This document shows positions 9,876 through 17,901 of a stretch of DNA of 35,314 nucleotides, piece by piece. The DNA lies in contig VHBK01000012.1 in NCBI GenBank assembly GCA_016872015.1, positions 1-35,314 of the forward strand. Direction: 5' to 3'. A program made the translations under genes and the position numbers. This stretch comes from Nitrososphaerota archaeon. GTDB lineage: Archaea; Thermoproteota; Nitrososphaeria; Nitrososphaerales; Nitrosopumilaceae. The stretch's first letter is position 1; the number at the start of each line of letters is the position of its first letter. Below the pieces are notes generated by a model. That model had not been told where the DNA came from and did not search any database. It saw only the letters and a list, made by a program, of their open reading frames with translations.

Positions 9876-10964
9876 ATGCGGGTGATATTTCACATTGACT
9901 TTGATTATTTTTTTGCCCAGTGTGAAGAAATTAGAAACCAGACGCTCAAGACCAAACCGGTCTGCGTTTGCATTTTCTCAGACAGGGGTGGAGACAGTGG
10001 TGCAATTGCCACTGCCAACTATATTGCAAGAAAATATGGTGTAAAGTCCGGTATGCCAATCAAGTTTGCAAAGGCAAGGCTAAGAGAGATTCCAGAATCT
10101 GTATTTTTGCCTGCTGATTTTCCGTATTATTCAGAGATTTCACAAAAGGCAATGGAGATAATGAAGTCATATGCAGATGTATTCGAGTATGTAGGTCGCG
10201 ATGAGGCATACTTGGATGTCACAAAAAGAGTGAAAGGAAGTTTTGTTATTGCCATGCATTTGGCCCAGCAGCTAAAAAACCAGATTCGCACCGAGGTGAA
10301 AATGACATGTACCGTCGGGATTTCTCAAAATAAGCTAGTATCAAAGATTGCATCCGGATTTAGAAAGCCAGACGGGCTGACTGTAGTAGAACCAGAAAAA
10401 ACAGAATCGTTTTTGGCCCAGCTAAATGTAGGCGACATTCCAGGAATAGGCAAGGTGACTGGAGAAAAATTCGCAGAACTAGACATCAAGACAATCTCGG
10501 ATCTGGCAAGGCTTGATGTATTTACTCTAAACAAGATGTTTGGCAAAAAAATTGCATCCTACATGTACAATGCAGCTCGCGGAATTGATGATGAACCTGT
10601 GGCAGAGCGGGCACCAGCTGTGCAGTATTCCAGAATCATAACATTAAGGCAGGATTCAAAGGACTTGTCCTTTCTATCAGACGCTCTGGATGAGATTTGC
10701 GCAGACCTACACGAAACAATACTAAAGCACAAAAAAACGTTCAAATCCGTTGGAATCCAGTTTGTCCAGTCTGATCTATCTAACAAGACAAAATCAAGAA
10801 TGCTCAAAAATCCAACGTCAAGTCTGGATGAGCTCAAAAAGACTGCTACAATTTTACTCCAAGAAGCCCTAGCTGACCAGGACCAGAACGTGCGAAGATT
10901 GGGAGTTAGAATATCAGAATTGTCCGATGTTACTGGCCAGAGCTCAATTGAGAATTTCTTTTAG
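9876..10964 (+). CDS. dinB: Y-family DNA polymerase (Dpo4/DinB-like, translesion)
   Basis: MRVIFHIDFDYFFAQCEEIRN, DSGAIATANYIARKYGVKSGMPI, RDEAYLD, IPGIGKVTGEKF; C-terminal QSSIENFF. ORF-track start 9756 extends upstream of the real N-terminus. Confidence 0.95.
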   Translation: MRVIFHIDFDYFFAQCEEIRNQTLKTKPVCVCIFSDRGGDSGAIATANYIARKYGVKSGMPIKFAKARLREIPESVFLPADFPYYSEISQKAMEIMKSYADVFEYVGRDEAYLDVTKRVKGSFVIAMHLAQQLKNQIRTEVKMTCTVGISQNKLVSKIASGFRKPDGLTVVEPEKTESFLAQLNVGDIPGIGKVTGEKFAELDIKTISDLARLDVFTLNKMFGKKIASYMYNAARGIDDEPVAERAPAVQYSRIITLRQDSKDLSFLSDALDEICADLHETILKHKKTFKSVGIQFVQSDLSNKTKSRMLKNPTSSLDELKKTATILLQEALADQDQNVRRLGVRISELSDVTGQSSIENFF

Positions 10965-11878
10965 GCGGCCATTTTTTTGATTCTCTTGGTCTCTATCACA
11001 GTTACTGCAAACAGATATGCAAAGAGCCACGGCAAAAACATTATCTCGCCTGCGATTCCGTGAAATTCCTCAAACTCGACTGGATTTGTAGATACCTTGA
11101 GGACAAACAGCGACAAAGAGAATATTCTTATCATGTTGACAAATATGGTTCCTGCAATTCCTATTGCAAAGTACATTGCCTTTCGCTTTGGTGCAATGTT
11201 CATCTTTAGCAAAAACGCCATCATCACCAAGGAATAGATAATAACCGAATGTACACCAGCAGACGGCCAAAACACCTGTAGCGCCATGGAGCCATGGTCA
11301 CCTTTGAGAAACATCAGATTGTTTCGCGCAATCGCAGTACCAAGATCAAAGAACTTGATTATCTCTACGTTTGCCTTGACCAAATACGGTACAATATACT
11401 GCAGGGGTCCTAAGGTATCATACGGGAAAAATGCATCAAGCGATAGAATAATTGCACTACCACACAGAAAAATCGGTCCTGCGGGTGCAATTCTAATCCA
11501 TCGCTTGCCAAAGAGTATGGTCACAGCGGCAATCACAAACGCACCCATTATCACAAAGTCCCAAAGCCAGGTCCAGGAATGAATCAGATTTACGTTATAG
11601 TATTGGGCACCGTCCTGTATGTATTGCCTGAGGCCGTGATCAAGGGCTATCAAATACGCAAAGACTGCAGCTGCAAATGGGATTGTCGCTATGACTCGTT
11701 TTTGTGAGACGATGGTCTTGATTCCAATTAATTCTGCTACAATAAACGCCATTGCAAAGAGCCAGCCTCCTCTTCCTTGGTTCCAGCTTAGTGAAAACGA
11801 GTCGGGCTGATACGCCAAGGCAAAGAGAACTGGACTGATTATAATAATAATAGCAAATGTCAGAGATTTGTTTTGCAA
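10961..11878 (-). CDS. Exosortase/archaeosortase-family membrane protein
   Basis: Multi-TM 305 aa; motif blocks FWPSAGVHSVIIYSL, NMIRIFSL and EEFHGIAGEIMFL in the expected exosortase order. Confidence 0.82.
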   Translation of the reverse strand: MQNKSLTFAIIIIISPVLFALAYQPDSFSLSWNQGRGGWLFAMAFIVAELIGIKTIVSQKRVIATIPFAAAVFAYLIALDHGLRQYIQDGAQYYNVNLIHSWTWLWDFVIMGAFVIAAVTILFGKRWIRIAPAGPIFLCGSAIILSLDAFFPYDTLGPLQYIVPYLVKANVEIIKFFDLGTAIARNNLMFLKGDHGSMALQVFWPSAGVHSVIIYSLVMMAFLLKMNIAPKRKAMYFAIGIAGTIFVNMIRIFSLSLFVLKVSTNPVEFEEFHGIAGEIMFLPWLFAYLFAVTVIETKRIKKMAA

Positions 11879-11913
11879 TGATTAGAGGAAATCTTGATTT
11901 GAATAAAAACTAA

Positions 11914-12459
11914 TTATTTCTTCTTTATAGTGAGTGTTTTTTGAATCTCGCTCATCGAGCTGATGAATTTCTGTTTTGCCTCATATTCGTTTGAGACCTT
12001 TACTATAATCTCAGTTGATGACAATAATACATCTTTGACAACTAAAGGTGCAGACAATCCAAGTAATTCAGATAGGAAATCAAAGAGATTGTGGAACTTG
12101 GTTTGATTCTTGTACTGATACATGACTCGCCCGTCCTTGAACATCGGTTTTGGATCAAGTGGAATTACCAGATCTGGCGACGTCATGTCGTTGATGAATC
12201 TTGCAGTGTCTGTTTTGATTGATGTTGACAGCTCCTCTTTTTTTGCCTCTAGATTTGCCTTGGTCTTTTCCAGATTTGCCTGTTGGTCGTCATATTCTGT
12301 TCCAATCATTTTTGCAAACGCAGATTCTGTTGGCTTTTTGAGTGGTATTTCGTGCAGCTTCATGTTTATTATTTTGAGTTCGTCTTCTATTTGCACAAGG
12401 TATTTCCTATTTGCCTTGATCTGGCCGGCAAGTTCCTCAAGATAGGTAAAATCAGACAT
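11914..12459 (-). CDS. Coiled-coil protein of unknown function, probable operon partner of the tubulin-like gene
   Basis: 181 aa, heptad-rich N-terminal half; 7 nt downstream of the tubulin-like gene on the same strand. Confidence 0.75.
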   Translation of the reverse strand: MSDFTYLEELAGQIKANRKYLVQIEDELKIINMKLHEIPLKKPTESAFAKMIGTEYDDQQANLEKTKANLEAKKEELSTSIKTDTARFINDMTSPDLVIPLDPKPMFKDGRVMYQYKNQTKFHNLFDFLSELLGLSAPLVVKDVLLSSTEIIVKVSNEYEAKQKFISSMSEIQKTLTIKKK

Positions 12460-12466
12460 TATACCC

Positions 12467-13861
12467 TCACTGGCTAAACTGATGAACTACGTCCATTAGG
12501 GATTGTTTGAAATCTTCAGTGGCCATACCCCATCTGCCGTATTCATCCTTGTATGCATCCCAGGCTTCTTCTGCCTCGCGGGCAATCTCTAGCACCTTTG
12601 GCCCTATTGCCTTTGTGTTAACAAGAATTGTGATGTTTGCCTGTTCTTTGTCCATGATTGGAATCTTGACAAATATCATTCTGGAATCCTCTATGTTGAA
12701 TCTCTCCTTGATGAGTCTCTTGAGCAATTCGCGCTCTTTGATGTCAAATTCGCCTTTTACTTTAACCAGTGCACAGCAAGAGTCCTTCGCTCCGCCATAA
12801 TTACGAATATCAGTCTCGTCAATATCGAATAATATTGCATCCTGTTTTTTGTTTAGGTTCTCAATTATACTATCCATGGTGTTGTGCTTGTTGCCAGTAA
12901 TGGTGTTGAGGTTCCACTGGTCTTCATCAGGCAATACAGGTATGACCCATGGAATTGCAAATTTGGGTCTCTTTGTTGCAAGCCATGTTCTGTAATTTGA
13001 CATGTCCCATTCTGTTTCTCTGGCAAATGAAGAAATGAACATAGAGATTGCGTTTGCAGCAATCAGATTCATGCCCTTGTAGTCTTTCCATCCAACTTCG
13101 TGTTCCTTTGGCAGATCATCTATTATAGATGGAATCTTGTCCACTCGTTTTTCATACTTGTGGGCTACTTCGCGTAGTCGCTTGTTTGAAAATAGTATAG
13201 AACAGTCAGAATACTTGATTTGGTATTCCAGATTCATTACTATATTGATTGCAGCTGCTTCCAATATGACTGGGTCCCAGCCAAATTCCGGTAACAACCC
13301 TAGTGTTGCAATTGTTGCATGTTCCTTTGTGTTGCTTCTAATAAATTCGATAAACGAGCAAGCAAAAGAGCTTCCAGTACCACCACCCATTGCAAACGGA
13401 ACGGTATAGCCTCGGACTTGTTCTGGCGATAATGCTGATAATTGTTTTCCAAAGTCCCATTTTTGGGTGACTTCGTTTTTGAATCTAGAGCGTCCCTCTG
13501 CCCAGTTTCTTGCGGCGCCTCCTGCACCATGGATTACGTGCTTGTCGCGCAAGGCAAAAAGGTCCGGATATGATTGTAAAATGAGATTTGCAGCCCTTGG
13601 GTCCAAGTCCACTAGCAATGCTCTTGGAATTAGTGGGGTTTCGCCACCAGTATATGCACCTGGGAATCGAAGGATTGTGCTTCCGTATCTTTTTAGGATT
13701 CTGGACTCGTCTTTGGTGTCCTTGAGAACTGGCTTTAGTGGATCGGCGCCAACATCAAGCAGCAGCCTACGGTAGGATTCTGCTCCAAGACCAATTCCAC
13801 AGTGACCAAAGCAGGTCATCAGAACTGGTGCTGGCGGTAGTGGGGCGCTTGCTTGTGCCAT
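12467..13861 (-). CDS. Tubulin/FtsZ-superfamily protein (artubulin/divergent FtsZ-like)
   Basis: T1-like FGHCGIGLG, PRALLVDLDPRA, T3-like HGAGGAARNWAEG, G-box GGGTGSS, helix-7-like ILEAAAINIVMNLEYQIKYSDCSILFSNKRL. Confidence 0.88.
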   Translation of the reverse strand: MAQASAPLPPAPVLMTCFGHCGIGLGAESYRRLLLDVGADPLKPVLKDTKDESRILKRYGSTILRFPGAYTGGETPLIPRALLVDLDPRAANLILQSYPDLFALRDKHVIHGAGGAARNWAEGRSRFKNEVTQKWDFGKQLSALSPEQVRGYTVPFAMGGGTGSSFACSFIEFIRSNTKEHATIATLGLLPEFGWDPVILEAAAINIVMNLEYQIKYSDCSILFSNKRLREVAHKYEKRVDKIPSIIDDLPKEHEVGWKDYKGMNLIAANAISMFISSFARETEWDMSNYRTWLATKRPKFAIPWVIPVLPDEDQWNLNTITGNKHNTMDSIIENLNKKQDAILFDIDETDIRNYGGAKDSCCALVKVKGEFDIKERELLKRLIKERFNIEDSRMIFVKIPIMDKEQANITILVNTKAIGPKVLEIAREAEEAWDAYKDEYGRWGMATEDFKQSLMDVVHQFSQ

Positions 13862-14011
13862 GTTATTTGTTTTCCCCTTGGAGTTTAACTTGGTCTACTA
13901 AACAAAATGAAGCGATTGCTTGATCGTTGTAGACATGTTTCATGAATGGAATTACGCATAAATGGATTTAACCATTAAGTATGAATTATCTGTAGTATAC
14001 GAACTGTAGAA

Positions 14012-15193
14012 TCAGAAATAATCCGTGATTGTTTTTTGTTTTAGCATCTTTAGTATGGTTCCCTTGGCAAGCCATTCGTTTTTGCTTATGCTCATATTTT
14101 TGCAGGCAATATCAATCCCCTGATCCAGCGTATCTACCAAAGTTGGTATTTTATTCATGGCAGCTCGGATTGCCTCTCGGACCTGCCACACCCCAACCGG
14201 CACTGCGTATTCCGGTTGTATCTCTCGCAAAACCAAGACGCCGGCTTGTCTTTTTTTCTTTGAGAGATATTCCGCTATTCCAAGCTTTGCAGCAAAATAT
14301 GCACCTGCAATGCTTGGATAATGATCCAATCCGTTTGCGTCTTCTGCGTCTGCACCGAATCCAATTTCTCCCTTGTCTGTGTGCCAAGCTTCTTCCATTT
14401 CGTAAATCCATCGATGTGGGAACAGTAATACAGAAAACTGATTCCCCAAGTGTTCGTGCGTAAATACAAGATACGAGTCAATCTGGGAATAGTCTAAAAT
14501 TTCATCGACTAGATTTTTTGATATCATATCATCGGTTGCAGTAATGCTCCATCGTGTTGGCACTAGCTTGCGGTCTTTGCCAAACATTCCAATGGAGAAG
14601 CATTTTTGGATTTTTGAAATCTCTATTCCGGAATTGTACAAAGCAAGAACTGCGTCTTCGGCCTTGAGGTCTCTGTCATAGTAGGCTTTTTCAACTGACT
14701 TGGATGTAGACATGCCTGAAAATTTTGCAGATTTTATTTCTCCAATTGGGCCAAACGGCGCCGATTCGCCATCGATAAATGTAGTAGGGGTAGTGTTTTT
14801 GTAAAATGTAATTTCAGAGTCTGGTGTGTTTGATGACATTGCAAGCTCTTGCAGATTCTCAATGTAGCGACCTTGAGGATTACTTACAGAAACATTTTGA
14901 GTTCCTCGAACCAGATTCAGTCTAAAGTTTACAATTTCCTCCAATGTTTTTCCAAGCCATCTCTCTGGCGCATCAAGTATGCTTGTGTCACCGTGGATTG
15001 GTGGAACCATTGGGCCAACTCCCACCTTTGGATAACCAAAGGATCCGACAAAGACAGAAGGTGGACTGGAACCGGAAACAGAGCTGGAAGAAAACAGGTT
15101 ACCATATTTTGAGAGATACTCGTTCCAGTTTTTTTCTATTGATTTGCGAATGTTTGCCGCAGTTGGTTCCATGTCATGACTAGCGATGTGCAT
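14012..15193 (-). CDS. nreA: NreA-type archaeal DNA repair protein (Nre family)
   Basis: SGSSPPSVFVGSFGYPKVGVGPMVPP, GEIKSAKFSGMSTSKSVEKAYYDRDLKAEDAVLALYNSGI, C-terminal PIP-like KQKTITDYF. Confidence 0.85.
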   Translation of the reverse strand: MHIASHDMEPTAANIRKSIEKNWNEYLSKYGNLFSSSSVSGSSPPSVFVGSFGYPKVGVGPMVPPIHGDTSILDAPERWLGKTLEEIVNFRLNLVRGTQNVSVSNPQGRYIENLQELAMSSNTPDSEITFYKNTTPTTFIDGESAPFGPIGEIKSAKFSGMSTSKSVEKAYYDRDLKAEDAVLALYNSGIEISKIQKCFSIGMFGKDRKLVPTRWSITATDDMISKNLVDEILDYSQIDSYLVFTHEHLGNQFSVLLFPHRWIYEMEEAWHTDKGEIGFGADAEDANGLDHYPSIAGAYFAAKLGIAEYLSKKKRQAGVLVLREIQPEYAVPVGVWQVREAIRAAMNKIPTLVDTLDQGIDIACKNMSISKNEWLAKGTILKMLKQKTITDYF

Positions 15194-15262
15194 TATTTAG
15201 CATGATTTGTTGATGCAGTGCTACTCAAAAATGACATATTGTAGCTAACCATAACCATACCA

Positions 15263-16170
15263 ATGAGAATTGTCTCTTTTCTGCCTAGTGCGACTGAGCT
15301 TGTCTTTGAGCTTGGTGCGGGAGACGATCTGGTCGGTGTGACGCATGAGTGTCTCTACCCAGAGCAGGCAAGGCAAAAGCCACGCATGATCAGCTCCGTC
15401 TTTGAGCCAGATACAATGACTAGTCGCCAAATTGACGACAAGATAACCGATCTTGCAAAGACCGGTGCGCCAATTTTTCTTGTACATGAAGACAATATCA
15501 AAAATGCCAAGCCCGACCTCATAATAGGTCAGGGAACATGCGCTGTGTGTTCTGCATACACAAACGAGGTGAACCGAGCGCTTGAGATTCTAGAAAAAAG
15601 GCCGCAGGTAGAAGTAATTGATCCCCACAGCATTGATGATATTCTATCTAGCGTAAGTGTAATTGCAAAAAAGATTGGCCGAGAAAGTCAAGGAAAAGCA
15701 CTAGTCGAGTCGATCCAAAAAAGAATTGATTTTATCAAAAATCAAGATCACGCCACAAAGCCCAAGGTATTATGCATAGAATGGGTAGAACCGTTTTTCA
15801 CATCTGGTCACTGGGTTCCGCAGATGGTGCAAATTGCAGGTGGCACGAATCTGATAAGCAGTACTGGCGAACACGAAAAATGACGCTAGACGAAGTAATA
15901 TCAGCAGACCCAGACATCATAATCATGATGCCCTGCGGATTTGACACAGAAAGAACCACATCAGAATGCGCATTAAGTATGCAAAAAAATCCAAGATGGC
16001 AGAACCTCAGAGCTGTAAAGTCAGGCAATTTGTACGCAGTCGACGCAAACTCGTATTTTTCCAAGCCAAGCATCAGAACCATAACTGGGATAGAGATACT
16101 CTCAAAGATAATCCACCCAGAAAAGTTCGCAGGCCTAGCTACGCCAGAGGGTGCATTTTCCAAGATCTAG
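15263..16170 (+). pseudogene. Cobalamin-binding (BtuF-like) periplasmic-binding-fold protein, split by an apparent frameshift at about 15876-15883
   Basis: 15263-15883 gives MRIVSFLPSATELVFELGAGDDLVGVTHECLYP...GGTNLISSTGEHEK*; the family-typical remainder MTLDEVISADPDIIIMMPCGFDTERT... continues from ATG 15880 in another frame. Confidence 0.8.
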
Positions 16171-16373
16171 TCTTGGATATACTCATCATCCGAATCCAGG
16201 GTCTTCTTTGAAGGCCTAGTAGGTACAAAAAGAACAGTCATGTTTTGGAATCAGCAAAGCCGCTCTAATATCAAATCTGGCGCAAAAAAATCAAACTCCA
16301 AGTTAATTTTTTGCAAACCAAATGAGCCCCGATATTAACTGGAGGTTTGTCCACATACAACACACAGCATCTG

Positions 16374-16399
16374 ATATCAAACCGCCCCCATATCAAACC
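16374..16399. repeat. Two copies of ATATCAAACC (16374, 16390); a third related ATATCAAA at 16268
   Basis: Read directly in the 16242-16469 intergenic region. Confidence 0.6.
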
Positions 16400-16405
16400 A
16401 GAATG

Positions 16406-16465
16406 GCCTGAATCCAGCCTCCTTTGGTCCTATCTCGTGGCTTTCCTGTCTTGTATGATTCAGGC
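16406..16465. other. Inverted repeat GCCTGAATC...GATTCAGGC (9-bp perfect arms, ~42 nt loop); candidate structured RNA or 3' element
   Basis: Arms at 16406-16414 and 16457-16465, immediately after the minus-strand stop at 16470. Confidence 0.5.
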
Positions 16466-16469
16466 GGTT

Positions 16470-16946
16470 CTAATTTTTAATCCTGCAATTGTCTCGTAAT
16501 GATCTTGTTGTCTGATAGTACGCAATGCCCAATATTCCAAGCGATAACAATCTCAGCGGCATCTCATAGGTGGTCAAAAATGCAGTTGCAGTTCCGCCAA
16601 CTGTACCAAAAGTCGATATTATTGAAAACCCAACTGGGCCGCAACTACATGCTCCAGCAGATGCGCCAATAATAGAACCCACAACTCCACCACTTGCACG
16701 CTTTACTTTTTGCACCAGCCTTACCAAATAGACATTCATTGGTATGACAAGTGCAGACATGACAGAAACTGTGATTAGTAGTGCAAAGCTTGCCGTCCTA
16801 TCATCTGGAACATAGAAAATAAAGTATGGCTCAAAGAAAACAAACTCTGATAGCGCAGATAATACCATAAACATTGCAGAAAAGATCATGCCTGCAAGAA
16901 TAACATAACCATAGTTTGAAAATACCAGATGAATTGAACTTGCCAT
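16470..16946 (-). CDS. Conserved multi-TM membrane protein of unknown function
   Basis: 158 aa, four hydrophobic segments, Cys motif GACSCGP in a membrane context. Confidence 0.75.
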   Translation of the reverse strand: MASSIHLVFSNYGYVILAGMIFSAMFMVLSALSEFVFFEPYFIFYVPDDRTASFALLITVSVMSALVIPMNVYLVRLVQKVKRASGGVVGSIIGASAGACSCGPVGFSIISTFGTVGGTATAFLTTYEMPLRLLSLGILGIAYYQTTRSLRDNCRIKN

Positions 16947-16989
16947 TTTTTGAGCTTTTCTTAGAACAGCTTAAAAGGATTCTTCCAAA

Positions 16990-17079
16990 TTATTTTTTCT
17001 TGAACAGTCTTGCAATCATCTTTGGTATAGAATCAAGTGGACATGATTCACAGGAGACCTTGTCGGTTTTTTCTTCCAT
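16990..17079 (-). CDS. Putative 29-aa CxxC microprotein
   Basis: MEEKTDKVSCESCPLDSIPKMIARLFKKK*; below the ORF-track cutoff; directly upstream of the membrane protein gene on the same strand. Confidence 0.45.
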   Translation of the reverse strand: MEEKTDKVSCESCPLDSIPKMIARLFKKK

Positions 17080-17156
17080 GATATAATATCAACACAATAC
17101 CATATAAGAAATTCTCAAAAAGACAATCCTAAATAGCAAAATAGCGCCACAGAATT

Positions 17157-17429
17157 GTGCTGGACAAGATCATAACGGGATTGTTTGTCGGGGTTCTCGG
17201 GATGCTGTGGTTTTTTACAAGAAAATGCGAGCTGCCACACCCATACAGACTAGTCACATACGACAGGCTAGGAAAGCAGGTAAATTTGGATCTGAGAACC
17301 ATATTTCACACACATACTGCCGCAGTAAGTTTTGCCAAGCACTATCGAGTGTTGTTTCCCCAGTACGATTTTGTCCTAGAATCAGGAATTCCCCAACTGA
17401 GGCGCAAATTCCTAGTGCATCAGAAATAA
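17157..17429 (+). CDS. Small hypothetical protein with N-terminal hydrophobic helix
   Basis: 90 aa, GTG start, MLDKIITGLFVGVLGMLWFFTRK; 10-bp 3' overlap with the convergent gene. Confidence 0.6.
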   Translation: MLDKIITGLFVGVLGMLWFFTRKCELPHPYRLVTYDRLGKQVNLDLRTIFHTHTAAVSFAKHYRVLFPQYDFVLESGIPQLRRKFLVHQK

Positions 17430-17800
17430 TGCATTTTCATGTGGTTTTGCAATAATACTTCGTATGGAGTAACGTATCCACAATGACTGCACGAGAACAT
17501 CGAGTTTTCCGGTTTTTCTTTTTTTATTGGCCCCTCATGAATTGACGTTATCATGATTATCTCGTCTTTTGGCAAAACCCCATAGTTTGCAGTTTCTCCT
17601 ATTGATGCAAAAAACTCCTTTATTGCCTTGACCACATATTCTGCGTCTAGGTTCTTGTCGTCCATGGTGCTGAGCACGAACTCGTGCAGCTTCATGGTTG
17701 GAATTGCCCCTAGCCAGTCAGATACAAACACTGCCATTTCGTGCTTGAGGTGTTCTGCCTCACGGCAATCAATTGTGATCAACGCATCAACTACGATCAC
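17420..17800 (-). CDS. Hypothetical protein with C-terminal C2H2-like zinc finger
   Basis: 126 aa ending FSCSHCGYVTPYEVLLQNHMKMHYF (C-x2-C-x12-H-x3-H). Confidence 0.72.
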   Translation of the reverse strand: MIVVDALITIDCREAEHLKHEMAVFVSDWLGAIPTMKLHEFVLSTMDDKNLDAEYVVKAIKEFFASIGETANYGVLPKDEIIMITSIHEGPIKKEKPENSMFSCSHCGYVTPYEVLLQNHMKMHYF

Positions 17801-17830
17801 GGCGTATTTTTAGATGTGGTTTTGCCAATT

Positions 17831-17845
17831 TCCTTAACTTAAGGA
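17831..17845. promoter_or_regulatory. 15-bp palindrome TCCTTAA-C-TTAAGGA between divergent genes
   Basis: Perfect 7-bp arms with 1-nt centre, read directly. Confidence 0.5.
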
Positions 17846-17901
17846 TTACGTACAAGTTCTGTCAAAGCGCTAAATACAAAATCACATACTAGAGGGAATG
17901 G

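Noticed and set aside
13960-13985. AATGG/CCATT short dyad upstream of the tubulin-like gene (AAATGGATTTAACCATTAA)
   Set aside because: Only 5-bp arms in AT-rich sequence; likely by chance without conservation data.
16167-16241. 24-aa minus-strand ORF MTVLFVPTRPSKKTLDSDDEYIQD
   Set aside because: Too short to support from sequence alone, although its stop shares CTAG with the btuF-like 3' end; needs conservation data.
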